From contig NZ_BAABAQ010000022.1 of assembly GCF_039537505.1 (NCBI RefSeq), positions 1 to 64,000 of the forward strand: a stretch of 64,000 nt of DNA. Reading direction: 5' to 3'. This DNA is from Streptosporangium oxazolinicum (GTDB lineage Bacteria > Actinomycetota > Actinomycetes > Streptosporangiales > Streptosporangiaceae). The position numbers were made by a program, and so were the translations under genes. Positions 7,863-16,350 of the stretch are shown piece by piece. The first letter of the stretch is position 1. Each line of letters starts with the position of its first letter. The notes under the pieces were generated by a model. It was not told the origin of the DNA. It did no database searches and saw only the letters and a list, made by a program, of their open reading frames with translations.

Positions 7863-8869
7863 CAGCCGGCGCTCTTCAGCGCGGTGATGTCAGCCTTGAG
7901 CTTGGCCTCCTGCTCGGGGTTGAGCGGGATGAACTTCGCGTCCTTGGCGATCGCGTTGATGTTGGCCGCGTAGTAGTCGAGGAAGGCCGTGACCTCGGGC
8001 CGCTTCACCGCGGTGGTGGCGGGGTAGATGAACAGCGGGCGGGCGAGCGGGGTGTACTTGCCGCCCTGGGCCGCCTCGACGCTCGGGGCCACGCAGCCGC
8101 TGCCGGAGTCGATCTCCACGGCCTTCAGCTTCTCGGCGTTCTCCTCGAAGTAGGTGAAGCCGAAGTAGCCCAGGCCGCCCTTGGCGCCCTCGACACCGGT
8201 GACGATGTCGTTGTCGTTCTCGCTCGGGCTGTAGTCCTTGCGGCTGGCGCCCTCCTCACCGTTGATCTCGCCGGTGAAGTAGTCGAAGGTGCCGGAGTCG
8301 GTGCCGGGGCCGTAGAGCTTGAGCTCCTCGGCCGGGAACTTGGCGTCGACGTCCTTCCAGGTCTTGACCTTGCCCTCGGCCGCCGGCTCCCACATCTTCT
8401 TGAGCTGGTCGGTGGTGAGGCAGGTGACCCAGTCGTTCTCCTTGGGAACCACGACGGTCAGCGCGTCGACGGCCACCGTGAGCTCGGTGAACTTGATGCC
8501 CTTCGCGTCGCAGGCCGCCTTCTCCTCGTCCTTGATCGGCCGGGAGGCGTTCGAGATGTCCGTCTCACCGGCGCAGAACCTCTCGAAGCCGCCGCCGGTG
8601 CCCGAGGTGCCGACCGGCACCTTCACCTGCGGCTGCTCCTCGCCGAAGAGCTCGGAGGCCGCCTGGGTGAGGGGGGCCACGGTGCTGGAACCGTCGATCT
8701 TGATCTCGCCGCTCAGGGCCGCACCGGCACCCGCCTCGGCGGAGGATGCGGTGGCGGCGGTGGTGCTGCCGTCACTGTTGGGCTTGGCGTCGCCACCACA
8801 GGCGGCCGCGAGCGATACGACGAGCGCGGCCGTCGCCACCGCGCTGAGGCGGCGCTGTCCACTGGTCAC
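7862..8869 (-). CDS. pstS: phosphate-binding lipoprotein PstS
   Basis: A 335-residue extracellular phosphate receptor. The signal peptide ends in a lipobox (AAACGG), followed by a Ser/Ala/Thr-rich spacer and the PstS fold; the phosphate-contact segments IDGSSTVAPLT, VGTSGTGGGFERFC and GPGTDSGTFDYF are clear. The start is GTG 8869 with GGAGAAGG ~8 nt upstream; an upstream in-frame ATG would add a non-signal-like extension. It is the first gene of pstSCAB, with a Pho-box-like direct repeat about 60 bp upstream. Confidence 0.95.
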   Translation of the reverse strand: MTSGQRRLSAVATAALVVSLAAACGGDAKPNSDGSTTAATASSAEAGAGAALSGEIKIDGSSTVAPLTQAASELFGEEQPQVKVPVGTSGTGGGFERFCAGETDISNASRPIKDEEKAACDAKGIKFTELTVAVDALTVVVPKENDWVTCLTTDQLKKMWEPAAEGKVKTWKDVDAKFPAEELKLYGPGTDSGTFDYFTGEINGEEGASRKDYSPSENDNDIVTGVEGAKGGLGYFGFTYFEENAEKLKAVEIDSGSGCVAPSVEAAQGGKYTPLARPLFIYPATTAVKRPEVTAFLDYYAANINAIAKDAKFIPLNPEQEAKLKADITALKSAG

Positions 8870-9292
8870 GGTATGTTCCTTCTCCGTAGTGAGATCCGTT
8901 CTCGATGCCTCCGATGAAAGTGGGGCAAAGTGAACGGAAGTGAAACGAGCCATGACCGTGGCCGGAAGAGGTAGGCCCGCGGATGTGAATACCCGGACGT
9001 CGCCGGAAATTTGATCCCGGTTTCCGGTCCGGTAGGTCCGGTGGGCAGGGCCTTGGGGATTCCCTGGTCTGGGCGTGACCCGGTGGGACAGCCTCGCCGC
9101 GGGAACGTTCCCGTTCCCGGCCGCCGTCTCGCGGACTTGCCGATCTGTTCATCTTCCCGACATCCGGCGGAAGGTAACGCGGCCGGATCTCCGGCGCGGC
9201 CAGGAGGGGAAAGGTCGCGGCGAGCCCTGGGCGGGGGTCTTCAGATGGGCAGGGTTCTCCGGGGAGCGAGCCCTGTGCGGGGAAGGGGAACC
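8870..9292 (-). promoter_or_regulatory. pstS promoter region with Pho-box-like repeat
   Basis: A 423-bp gene-free stretch between pstS and the hisN stop. Read on the minus strand, 8946-8927 is GTTTCACTTCCGTTCACTTT, two TTCAC units 10 bp apart, resembling the degenerate GTTCAYC direct repeats bound by PhoP in actinomycetes. Nothing else in the stretch (9000-9292) could be assigned; it is GC-rich with scattered GTTCCC words near 9105 and GTTCATC near 9145. Confidence 0.5.
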
Positions 9293-10096
9293 TTAGGCGG
9301 GGAGGGTGAGCGGGCCGCCGCCGAGGCGTTTGAGCACCTCGCCGTGCAGAGAGCCGTTGCTGCACAGCAGGCTGCCGCCGTTGATGTCGGGAACGCCCGA
9401 CAGGTCGGTCCAGATGCCTCCGGCCTCCTCGACGATCACGGTCAGCGCCGCGATGTCCCAGGGGGAGAGTTCCGGCTCCGCCGACACGTCGGCCGCGCCC
9501 TCGGCGACCAGCATGTGCGACCAGAAGTCACCGTAGGCACGATTGCGCCAGACGGAACGGTTCAGGTCGAGGAACGCGTCGAGCTTCCCGGTCTCCTCCC
9601 AGCCGCCGATGCTGGAGTAGGAGAACGAGGCGTCCTCAAGGCGGGTGACGGAGGAGACCCGGCACCGGGTGGCCTTGGTGAGGCTCTTACCGGTCCAGGC
9701 GCCGCTGTCGCGGGCGGCCCACCAGCGGCGGCCGAGCGCGGGGGCGGAGACCAGGCCCACGACGACGCGGCCCTGGTCCATCAGGGCGATGAGCGTGGCC
9801 CAGACGGGCACTCCGCGCACGTAGTTCTTGGTGCCGTCGATCGGGTCGATGATCCACGAGCGCTCGCCGCGGCCACTCGCGCCGAACTCCTCGCCGATGA
9901 CGGCGTCGCGCGGCCGGGCCCGGCCGAGAGCGGAGCGGAGCGCCTCCTCCGTCGCCTGGTCGGCGTCGCTCACCGGTGTGAGGTCGGGTTTGGTCTCCAC
10001 CCGCAGGTCCATGGCCTTGAACCGGCGCATGGTCAGATCGTCGGCGGCGTCGGCCATGACATGCGCGAGGCGAAGATCGTCGTTGTAACCCGTCAC
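9293..10096 (-). CDS. hisN: histidinol-phosphatase, inositol-monophosphatase family
   Basis: A 267-residue Mg-dependent phosphatase of the IMPase superfamily, matching the actinobacterial HisN type that removes phosphate from histidinol phosphate in histidine biosynthesis. Motifs: VETKPDLTPVSDADQ, GEEFG (metal Glu), WIIDPIDGTKNYVRG (metal site) and SPWDIAALTVIVEEAGG near the C-terminus. The start is GTG 10096 (VTGYNDDLRLAHV), aligning with remembered HisN N-termini; no clear Shine-Dalgarno. A longer open frame upstream is not supported. Another IMPase-type substrate remains possible. Confidence 0.88.
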   Translation of the reverse strand: MTGYNDDLRLAHVMADAADDLTMRRFKAMDLRVETKPDLTPVSDADQATEEALRSALGRARPRDAVIGEEFGASGRGERSWIIDPIDGTKNYVRGVPVWATLIALMDQGRVVVGLVSAPALGRRWWAARDSGAWTGKSLTKATRCRVSSVTRLEDASFSYSSIGGWEETGKLDAFLDLNRSVWRNRAYGDFWSHMLVAEGAADVSAEPELSPWDIAALTVIVEEAGGIWTDLSGVPDINGGSLLCSNGSLHGEVLKRLGGGPLTLPA

Positions 10097-10213
10097 GGGG
10101 GGCAACGCTATCGCGTCGATGGCCGAATGGCGGAGATCGGGGAGCAAGCGGAACAATCGTGTCGCGTCCCACCAGGCCGGGATACCGCGTGAAACATCCG
10201 TTGGCATCGGTGT

Positions 10214-10225
10214 TACTCGCGAGTA
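10214..10225. promoter_or_regulatory. TACTCGCGAGTA palindrome, putative operator
   Basis: A perfect 12-bp palindrome TACTCGCGAGTA, 10 bp before the ATG of the hotdog-fold gene. It resembles TetR-family operators of lipid-metabolism regulators in actinobacteria (TTACTnnnnAGTAA form), but no regulator is encoded nearby. It would block initiation of the thioesterase gene. Confidence 0.45.
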
Positions 10226-10235
10226 GCATCCCGGT

Positions 10236-10679
10236 ATGACCTTTGACGTGGGTGACTTCATGCTGCAGAGCGTCCCGTTCGCCAGGACGCTGGGCATCTC
10301 GTTCGACAAGGTGGAACCGGGCTTCGCCGTCGCCCGCATGGCCGACCGGGCCGAGCTGCACAATCACGTGGGAGGCCCGCACGCCGGAGCCCTGTTCAGC
10401 GTCGCCGAGACGGCCTCCGGCGCCGCGATGCTCTCCACCTTCGGCGACCAGCTGTCACGGGCCACCCCGCTGGCCAAGAGCGCGGCGATCCGCTACCTCA
10501 AGCTCGCGAGGGGCGAGGTCGTCGCGGAGGCCCGCCTCCGGGCGTCCAGGGAGGAGGTCGTGGCCACGCTGGACGCGGGAGAGCGCCCGGAGTTCGACGT
10601 CGCCGTCGAGATCAGGACGGCCGACGGCACCCTCGTGTCCGAGATGACCGTCGCCTGGGCCTTCCGGCTGAACAGCTGA
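10236..10679 (+). CDS. hotdog-fold DUF4442/PaaI-like thioesterase
   Basis: A 147-residue single hotdog domain. The central helix and preceding loop are evident in HNHVGGPHAGALFSVAE, with a Gly-rich segment and acidic residue in the place used by PaaI/YbgC-type thioesterases for acyl-CoA chemistry; strand IRYLKLARGEVVAEARL follows. It is likely a cytoplasmic acyl-CoA thioesterase or acyl-CoA binder with unknown substrate. Starts at ATG 10236 and converges on rsgA with a 13-bp gap. A putative operator lies just upstream. Confidence 0.75.
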   Translation: MTFDVGDFMLQSVPFARTLGISFDKVEPGFAVARMADRAELHNHVGGPHAGALFSVAETASGAAMLSTFGDQLSRATPLAKSAAIRYLKLARGEVVAEARLRASREEVVATLDAGERPEFDVAVEIRTADGTLVSEMTVAWAFRLNS

Positions 10680-10692
10680 CGCCGCGGCGTCC

Positions 10693-11751
10693 TTACGACT
10701 GGTCGTCGTCGGAGGCGCCCTCACGGCTGGCGAGCAGGCGGCGCAGGGAGGTCAGCCGGGTCGGGTCGGCGTGTCCGGCCGCCACCCAGGCGTCCAGGGC
10801 GCACTCGTCGGAGAGGTGGTTGCAGCCCTTCGGGCACTGGACGGTGCCCTCGACCAGGTCGGGGAAGCCCGCCAGGACCGTCTCCACCGAGACGTGGGCC
10901 AGCCCGAAGCTGCGCACCCCCGGGGTGTCGATGATCCAGCCGCCCTCCGGCAGCTCCAGGGCGACGGCCGAGGTGGAGGTGTGACGGCCCCGGCCGGTCA
11001 CCGCGTTCACGTGTGAGACGGCCCGGTTGGCGTCCGGCACCAGGGCGTTGACCAGTGTCGACTTGCCCACCCCCGAATGGCCGACGAGCACGCTGACCCG
11101 GCCCTTCAGGCGTTCCCTCACCTCTTCCAGGCCGCCCCCCTTCTGGACCACCACGTACGGGACCCCGAGGGGGTCGTACAGCGAGACGAGCTCGTCGGGC
11201 GAGGCGAGGTCGGACTTGGTGAGACAGAGCATCGGATCGATGTCGGCGTCGAAGGCCGCGACCAGCATCCGGTCGATCATGCGGGGCCGGGGCGGCGGAT
11301 CGGCCAGGGCCGTCACGATGACGAGCTGGTCGGCGTTGGCGACCACGGGCCGCTCGATGCCGTCGGTGTCGTCGGTGTCGTCGGCGGAGCGGCGGAGCAT
11401 GGAGGTGCGGGGCTCCACCCGCACGACGCGGGCCAGCGTGTCGGCCATGCCGGAGACGTCGCCCACCAGGGCCACCCGGTCGCCGACCACGATGCCCTTG
11501 CGGCCCAGCTCGCGCGCCTTCATGGCGACCACGACCCTGCCGCTCATCGCGGCACCCTCCGCGTTGTCCTTCTTGCGACGGCGGCTCTTCTCGCCCGCCG
11601 ACTCGACCAGGCACGTGTAGCGCCCGCGGTCGACGGCGACCACGAACGCAGGGATCGCGTCCTCGTGGGCAGGGCGAATCCGGGTCCGGGGCCGAGATCC
11701 CTTGCCCGGCCTGACCCTGACGTCGTCCTCGTCGTACTCGCGCCTTCTCAG
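10693..11751 (-). CDS. rsgA: ribosome small subunit-dependent GTPase RsgA (probable CTG start)
   Basis: A circularly permuted ribosome-assembly GTPase that releases factors from the maturing 30S. Order: OB fold, permuted G domain with G4 LTKSDLA, G1 GHSGVGKSTLVNALV and G3 DTPGVRSFG, then the zinc site (C-x5-H plus Cys residues, CPKGCNHLSDEC). From the first conventional start (GTG 11643) it would be 316 aa, but the frame stays open upstream and encodes REYDEDDVRVRP and PRTRIRPAHEDA, matching the Arg/Asp-rich N-terminus of actinobacterial RsgA (MRRYGKHTDEDDIRVRP as recalled from Streptomyces). No ATG, GTG or TTG lies there; the homologous Met aligns with CTG at 11751, 3 nt after GGAG. Length 352 aa. 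It follows aroA on the same strand (67-bp gap). Confidence 0.85.
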   Translation of the reverse strand: MRRREYDEDDVRVRPGKGSRPRTRIRPAHEDAIPAFVVAVDRGRYTCLVESAGEKSRRRKKDNAEGAAMSGRVVVAMKARELGRKGIVVGDRVALVGDVSGMADTLARVVRVEPRTSMLRRSADDTDDTDGIERPVVANADQLVIVTALADPPPRPRMIDRMLVAAFDADIDPMLCLTKSDLASPDELVSLYDPLGVPYVVVQKGGGLEEVRERLKGRVSVLVGHSGVGKSTLVNALVPDANRAVSHVNAVTGRGRHTSTSAVALELPEGGWIIDTPGVRSFGLAHVSVETVLAGFPDLVEGTVQCPKGCNHLSDECALDAWVAAGHADPTRLTSLRRLLASREGASDDDQS

Positions 11752-11818
11752 TTTCTCCGCCTTGTCCGGCCCGGTGCGCCCCCGAGGAGGGCCGCGGGGC
11801 CTGCCGGACGGTCGCCCC

Positions 11819-13096
11819 TCACCGCGCGCCGCGCAGCATGTCCGCCCACATGGAGGCGAACTCGGGGAGGGTTTTACCCGTGGTGGCGATGTCCTCCACC
11901 TCGACGCCGGGCACGGCGAGCCCGATCACCGCTCCGGCGGTGGCCATCCGGTGGTCGGCGTAGGAGTGGAACACCCCGCCGGTGAGCGGGCGGGGCCTGA
12001 TCTCCAGGCCGTCCTCGGTCTCGTTCGCGTCGCCGCCGAGGCCGTTGATCTCGGCGACCAGGGCGGCGAGCCGGTCGGTCTCGTGCCCTCGGATGTGGGC
12101 GACACCGCCGATCCTGCTGGGGGAGCTCGCGAGGGTGGCCAGCGCGGCGATCGTCGGGGTCAGCTCGGCCACGTCGCGCAGGTCCGCCTCGATGCCGGTG
12201 ATCCGCCCGGTGCCGGTGACCGCCAGCCCCTCGGGCGTGCGCTCCACCGAGGCGCCCATGCCGGCCAGCAGCGTACGGAGCTGGTCACCCGGCTGGGTCG
12301 TCCGCGCGGGCCAGTCGGGGATGGTGACCGTGCCGCCGGTCACCATGGCGGCGGACAGGAAGGGCGCCGCGTTGGACAGGTCGGGCTCCACGGTGAAGTC
12401 CCTCGCCCCGATGGGGCCGGGCTCGACCCGCCAGACGTCGGGCTCGGAGTCGTCCACCACGACGCCGAACTCGCGGAGCATCTGGACGGTCATCTGGATG
12501 TGCGGCTGCGAGGGGATCGGCGGGCCCTCGTGGCGTACCGTCACGCCCTTCTCGAAGCGCGCCCCCGCCAGCAGCAGGCCGGAGAGGAACTGCGACGAGC
12601 CGGACGCGTCGAGCATGACCTCGCCGCCGGCCAGCGGCCCTCGCACCGTGAACGGCAGCGCGTCGCCCGTCACCTCGGCGCCGAGGGCGCGCAGCGCGCG
12701 CAGGATCGGGCCCATCGGGCGCTTGCGGGCGTGCGGGTCGCCGTCGAAGAAGACCTCGCCCGTGGCCAGCGCCGCCATCGGCGGCACGAAGCGCATGACC
12801 GTGCCCGCCAATCCCACGTCGACGCGGGCCCCGCCGACGACGGGACCGGGCGTGATCGCCCAGTCGACGCTGGAGGCGCTCTCGTTGGAGGGGACCATCG
12901 TCGCGCCCAGCGTCCGCAGCGCGTCCGCCATCAGGTCGGCGTCGCGGCTGCGCAGCGCCAGACGCACCGTGCCGGGTCCGTCGGCCAGCGCGGCGAGCAG
13001 CAGCGCGCGGTTGGTCACGGACTTCGACCCGGGCAGGGGGACGGTCGCGCGGACGGGTTCGGTCGCGGTCGGTGCGGGCCACAGCGGAGCGGACAT
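11819..13096 (-). CDS. aroA: 3-phosphoshikimate 1-carboxyvinyltransferase (EPSP synthase)
   Basis: A 425-residue shikimate-pathway enzyme joining shikimate 3-phosphate and PEP. Motifs: PLPGSKSVTNRALLLAAL (S3P-binding Lys), GLAGTVMRFVPP in the place of the usual NAGT-R loop, DASGSSQFLSGLLLAG and YADHRMATAGAV. It starts at ATG 13096 (MSAPLWPAPTATEPV). A much longer open frame upstream on the same strand is antisense to the SRAP gene and is not coding. It is followed by rsgA, the aroA-rsgA order seen widely in actinomycetes. Confidence 0.96.
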   Translation of the reverse strand: MSAPLWPAPTATEPVRATVPLPGSKSVTNRALLLAALADGPGTVRLALRSRDADLMADALRTLGATMVPSNESASSVDWAITPGPVVGGARVDVGLAGTVMRFVPPMAALATGEVFFDGDPHARKRPMGPILRALRALGAEVTGDALPFTVRGPLAGGEVMLDASGSSQFLSGLLLAGARFEKGVTVRHEGPPIPSQPHIQMTVQMLREFGVVVDDSEPDVWRVEPGPIGARDFTVEPDLSNAAPFLSAAMVTGGTVTIPDWPARTTQPGDQLRTLLAGMGASVERTPEGLAVTGTGRITGIEADLRDVAELTPTIAALATLASSPSRIGGVAHIRGHETDRLAALVAEINGLGGDANETEDGLEIRPRPLTGGVFHSYADHRMATAGAVIGLAVPGVEVEDIATTGKTLPEFASMWADMLRGAR

Positions 13097-13312
13097 GGGC
13101 AAAAGCCTACCGGTGCCCGCCCCGCGCCGCCCTTCCACGCCCGGACGCGGCGGGGGACGCGTGGTGGATGGGATGAGATGAGGTGAGGAGCCGGGTAAGC
13201 CGGGTAAGGGCGTCGTCACCGCGACACCCGGCGGCGACGCCGTGAGGCGCGGCGAGATCGAAACACGGGGTTGGAGACTCCCCGGCGTGTCGTGGCGTGG
13301 GAAAGTGGAGAT

Positions 13313-14050
13313 ATGTGCGGGAGATACGCGTCTGCGCGGGGCAAGCAGGAGTTGCTGGAGGAGTTCCAGGTCGAGCTCGACGGAGCGTCCGACGAGGAGC
13401 TCGGGCCCGACTACAACGTCGCCCCCACGAAACCGGTGTACGCGGTGATGAGCCGGGTGCCGAAGGCCGGGCCGGACGGACGGCCGGTCCGGCAGCTCCG
13501 CGTGGTCCGCTGGGGACTGGTCCCCGCCTGGGCGAAGGACCCGTCCATCGGATCCAAGATGATCAACGCGCGGGTGGAGACGGTGGCGGAGAAGCCCGCC
13601 TACCGCAAGGCGTTCGCGGAGCGCAGGTGCCTGATCCCCGCCGACGGTTACTACGAGTGGGCCGTGCTGGACGAGAAGGACGCCAAGGGGAAGCCGAAGA
13701 AGCAGCCCTACTTCGTCCGTCCCGCCGACGGCGGCGTGATGGCGATGGCCGGACTGTACGAGTTCTGGCGGGACCGGGGCCGGGCCGACGACGACCCGCT
13801 CTCCTGGCTGGTGACCTGCACCATCATCACGACCGACGCCGTGGACGAGGCGGGCAGGGTCCACGACCGGATGCCGATGCTGATCGAGCGCGACCGCTGG
13901 GGCGAGTGGCTCGACCCGGGGACGCCCAACGCGAAGGGGTTCCTGATCCCGGCGGGCTCCACGGGGCTGGAGATCCATCCGGTCTCCACCGCCGTCAACT
14001 CGGTGCGGAACAACAACCCGGAGCTCGTCGAGCCGTTGAAGGAGGCGTAG
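13313..14050 (+). CDS. SRAP-domain (YedK/HMCES-type) abasic-site DNA-protein crosslinker
   Basis: A 245-residue SOS-response-associated peptidase family protein. Cys2 (MCGRYA), exposed after Met removal, forms a thiazolidine crosslink with abasic sites in single-stranded DNA. Other family residues are present: YNVAPT (Asn), GYYEW (Glu) and VHDRMPML (His). The start is fixed by Cys2 at ATG 13313, with GTGGAG close upstream; the longer frame beginning at 13271 would bury the catalytic Cys. It is divergent from aroA, and no LexA box is obvious in the 216-bp gap. Confidence 0.93.
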   Translation: MCGRYASARGKQELLEEFQVELDGASDEELGPDYNVAPTKPVYAVMSRVPKAGPDGRPVRQLRVVRWGLVPAWAKDPSIGSKMINARVETVAEKPAYRKAFAERRCLIPADGYYEWAVLDEKDAKGKPKKQPYFVRPADGGVMAMAGLYEFWRDRGRADDDPLSWLVTCTIITTDAVDEAGRVHDRMPMLIERDRWGEWLDPGTPNAKGFLIPAGSTGLEIHPVSTAVNSVRNNNPELVEPLKEA

Positions 14051-14241
14051 GGCGAGAGCCGGAGCTCTTCCGAAAACGCCAGGTGATCCGGTGTAAAACT
14101 ATCGCCAAGTGGGCATTCCGCTGTGAAAGCGGTGCCTCGTGGCGAGGTGGCGAGGTCGCCGTCACAGAGCCCCCCTTGCGCCTGACGGGAGAGTCGGGGA
14201 TCCCCTCACAGGCCGCCCCCGCTTCCCGGAGGTGCGGATTC

Positions 14242-14580
14242 GTGGATCTCGCGACCGCGCGTGAGCGCCTGAAGAGCATGCTCGCCGAACTCGACCGGTC
14301 CATCGGAGTGCTCCGCGGGGATTCCCCCGCCGTACGGGAACGGGATCGCTCCCGGGCGGACGGCGGCTCCGACCTGACCGACTCCGACCGCAACCGGGCC
14401 CTGCTGGACGTGGCCACCCGGCACCGCCGCTCGGTCCTGGAGGCGCTCAAGCGGATGGACGAGGGAAACTACGGCCTCTGCGCGGACTGCGACACGCCGG
14501 TCCCCGAGGGCAGGCTGGAGGCGCGGCCCGAGGCCGCCCGCTGCGTACAGTGCCAGTCCAGGCGCGAACGCAGGCGCTGA
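14242..14580 (+). CDS. DksA/TraR-type C4 zinc-finger protein
   Basis: A 112-residue protein with a helical N-terminal half (ATARERLKSMLAELDRS, then SDRNRALLDVATRHRRSVLEALKRMDEGNYG) and a C-terminal four-Cys zinc knuckle (CADCDTP, then CVQCQSRRERR), the layout of short DksA/TraR proteins that enter the RNA polymerase secondary channel. The acidic coiled-coil tip of E. coli DksA is not obvious, so the transcriptional effect is uncertain. The start is GTG 14242 with GGAGG about 8 nt upstream. Confidence 0.8.
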   Translation: MDLATARERLKSMLAELDRSIGVLRGDSPAVRERDRSRADGGSDLTDSDRNRALLDVATRHRRSVLEALKRMDEGNYGLCADCDTPVPEGRLEARPEAARCVQCQSRRERRR

Positions 14581-14651
14581 CCCCCGCGCCCCCGCGCCCC
14601 CATGAGGCGCAGTCAGGACGTGCCAGTGCCCGCCGGGGCCCGGCGGCGCGA

Positions 14652-15392
14652 TCAGCCGGGGCGCCGGGCGCTGGCCACCAGGTGGATGCCCACCGTGTCG
14701 TCGTCGTCCGGGTGGGTGTCCAGCTCGGTGTTGACCAGCCAGGTGAGCGCGCGGGAGTCGGAGGCGAGCACGTGGTCGACCGTCGAGGGGGACAGCACCG
14801 TGCGGGGCCGTATCCACTCGACCTCCAGCCCGGCGCCGGTGAGCAGCTCGCGGAGCTGGGCGCTGCTGAAGCACCGGGTGATGCTGCCGTCGGGCCAGGG
14901 CACGAGCATGACCTCGCCGGTCTGGCGCAGATGGGCCCAGTAGTTCTGCTCGGCGAGGATCGCCATCCCCAGCACCAGGGAGTCGACGCAGACCAGGGCC
15001 CGGCCGCCGGGGCGCAGGACCCGGGCGACGTCGCCGATCGCGGATTCGGCCATGAGCTCCACCGACATCGCGCGCTCCTCGGCGAGCACGGCGTCCACGC
15101 TGTGGTCGGGCAGGAAGCGCAGGTCGTCGGCGCGTACCTGGCTGACCTTGGAGATGTCGTGCAGCGGCTGACCGTCCGCGGGCCTGCGGAAGTCGACCAC
15201 CTCGATCACCCGGTGCCCCGCCTTCGCCGCCTGGACGGCCCAGCGGCCGTCGCCGCAGGACATGTCGAGGACGGTGGACGGGTTTTCCGGCAGCCATCGG
15301 CTCAGTTGCTCGGCCACGACCGCGTGGTAAAAGGTCCAGTACGGCCCGAGCGCACCTGAGCCGTTCAGCTCTTCGGCCGGGATGGGCAGCAC
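14652..15392 (-). CDS. SAM-dependent class I methyltransferase
   Basis: A 246-residue Rossmann methyltransferase: motif I VLDMSCGDGRWAVQAAKAG, acidic residue after strand beta2 (VVDFRRP), motif II-like VDAVLAEERAMSVEL, and LRPGGRALVCVDS after beta4. The N-terminal PYWTFYHAVVAEQLSRWLP resembles small-molecule methyltransferases. The start is GTG 15392, 7 nt after GGAG. Substrate unknown. It is divergent from sigR, with the SigR-type promoter in between. Confidence 0.8.
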   Translation of the reverse strand: MLPIPAEELNGSGALGPYWTFYHAVVAEQLSRWLPENPSTVLDMSCGDGRWAVQAAKAGHRVIEVVDFRRPADGQPLHDISKVSQVRADDLRFLPDHSVDAVLAEERAMSVELMAESAIGDVARVLRPGGRALVCVDSLVLGMAILAEQNYWAHLRQTGEVMLVPWPDGSITRCFSSAQLRELLTGAGLEVEWIRPRTVLSPSTVDHVLASDSRALTWLVNTELDTHPDDDDTVGIHLVASARRPG

Positions 15393-15494
15393 AAGCAGCT
15401 CCTGGCGTCGGGAGGATCCGGTGGTGGTTCAACTGCCTACCGGTACGTACCTTCTTTTTCCCCGTACCGGGTCGTTCGTCACCTTCTATCTTGT

Positions 15495-15521
15495 GGGAAC
15501 AGACAGCGGTGCGGGCGTGTT
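15495..15521 (+). promoter_or_regulatory. SigR-type autoregulatory promoter
   Basis: GGGAAC (15495-15500), an 18-nt spacer, then GTT (15519-15521), matching the SigR consensus GGGAAY-N18/19-GTT of thiol-oxidative-stress regulons. Transcription would start near 15528, about 36 nt before the first ATG of sigR, giving positive autoregulation. Confidence 0.8.
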
Positions 15522-15563
15522 GCAAGCGGACAACGCACGATCCTTTCGGAGGTTGGCAAGCAG

Positions 15564-16286
15564 ATGCTCGCCTTGATCGAACCCGTCACCCGCCCCGGTG
15601 ATCGGTCTGTCCCTGACGAGCGGGTATTCTCCGCTCAGTACGGTGTCCCGCGTCAGCAGGACTCCGGCGATCTTAAGGGGGTGGGTCCGGTCCCTGCGAC
15701 AGACGAGGAGACTCTGGAGCAGCGGAGCACACGGTTCGAGCGGGATGCCATGCCCTATCTCGACCAGCTCTACTCCGCAGCGCTTCGGATGACCCGAAAC
15801 CCCGCGGACGCCGAGGACCTTCTTCAGGAGACCTTCGCGAAGGCTTTCGCGTCCTTCCACCAGTTCCAGCAAGGCACGAACCTCAAGGCGTGGCTTTACC
15901 GGATCCTGACGAACACTTTCATCAACAGTTACCGCAAGAAGCAGCGGGAGCCCAAGCAGTCGGGCGCCGAGGAGATCGAGGACTGGCAGCTGGCCAGGGC
16001 CGAGTCGCACACCTCGGCCGGGCTGAAGTCGGCGGAGATCGAGGCGCTCGAACACCTCCCCGACACCGACGTGAAGCGGGCGCTGGCCGCGCTTCCCGAG
16101 GAATTCCGCATCGCGGTCTATCTCGCCGACGTCGAGGGCTTTCCGTACAAGGAGATCGCCGACATCATGGGGACCCCCATCGGGACCGTGATGTCGCGGC
16201 TGCACCGTGGCCGCCGCCAGCTGCGGACCCAACTTGAGGACTACGCCCGCGAGCGTGGCCTGGTTCCCGCGGAGGGTGCGAAGTGA
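15564..16286 (+). CDS. sigR: ECF sigma factor SigR (thiol-oxidative stress)
   Basis: An RNA polymerase sigma factor of the SigR/SigH group. Region 2 is LYSAALRMTRNPADAEDLLQ then NLKAWLYRILTNTFIN; region 4 is FRIAVYLADVEGFPYKEIAD then GTPIGTVMSRLHRGRRQLR. From ATG 15564 the product is 240 aa; an internal GTG at 15681 (VGPVPATD) matches the usual SigR N-terminus and gives 201 aa. This mirrors Streptomyces, where an unstable longer SigR' with an N-terminal extension is made from the induced promoter; here the extension would be 39 residues. The RsrA gene follows after 64 bp. Confidence 0.93.
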   Translation: MLALIEPVTRPGDRSVPDERVFSAQYGVPRQQDSGDLKGVGPVPATDEETLEQRSTRFERDAMPYLDQLYSAALRMTRNPADAEDLLQETFAKAFASFHQFQQGTNLKAWLYRILTNTFINSYRKKQREPKQSGAEEIEDWQLARAESHTSAGLKSAEIEALEHLPDTDVKRALAALPEEFRIAVYLADVEGFPYKEIADIMGTPIGTVMSRLHRGRRQLRTQLEDYARERGLVPAEGAK

Positions 16287-16350
16287 ACGAGCGAGACAGG
16301 AACGACGAGCCCGCCCGCGCGGGCTCCCGCCCTCGGGGCCGGGTGATCGC

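Noticed and set aside
11819..13978. N-terminally extended aroA of ~719 residues
   Set aside because: The extension is antisense to the SRAP gene; ATG 13096 gives the normal 425-residue enzyme.
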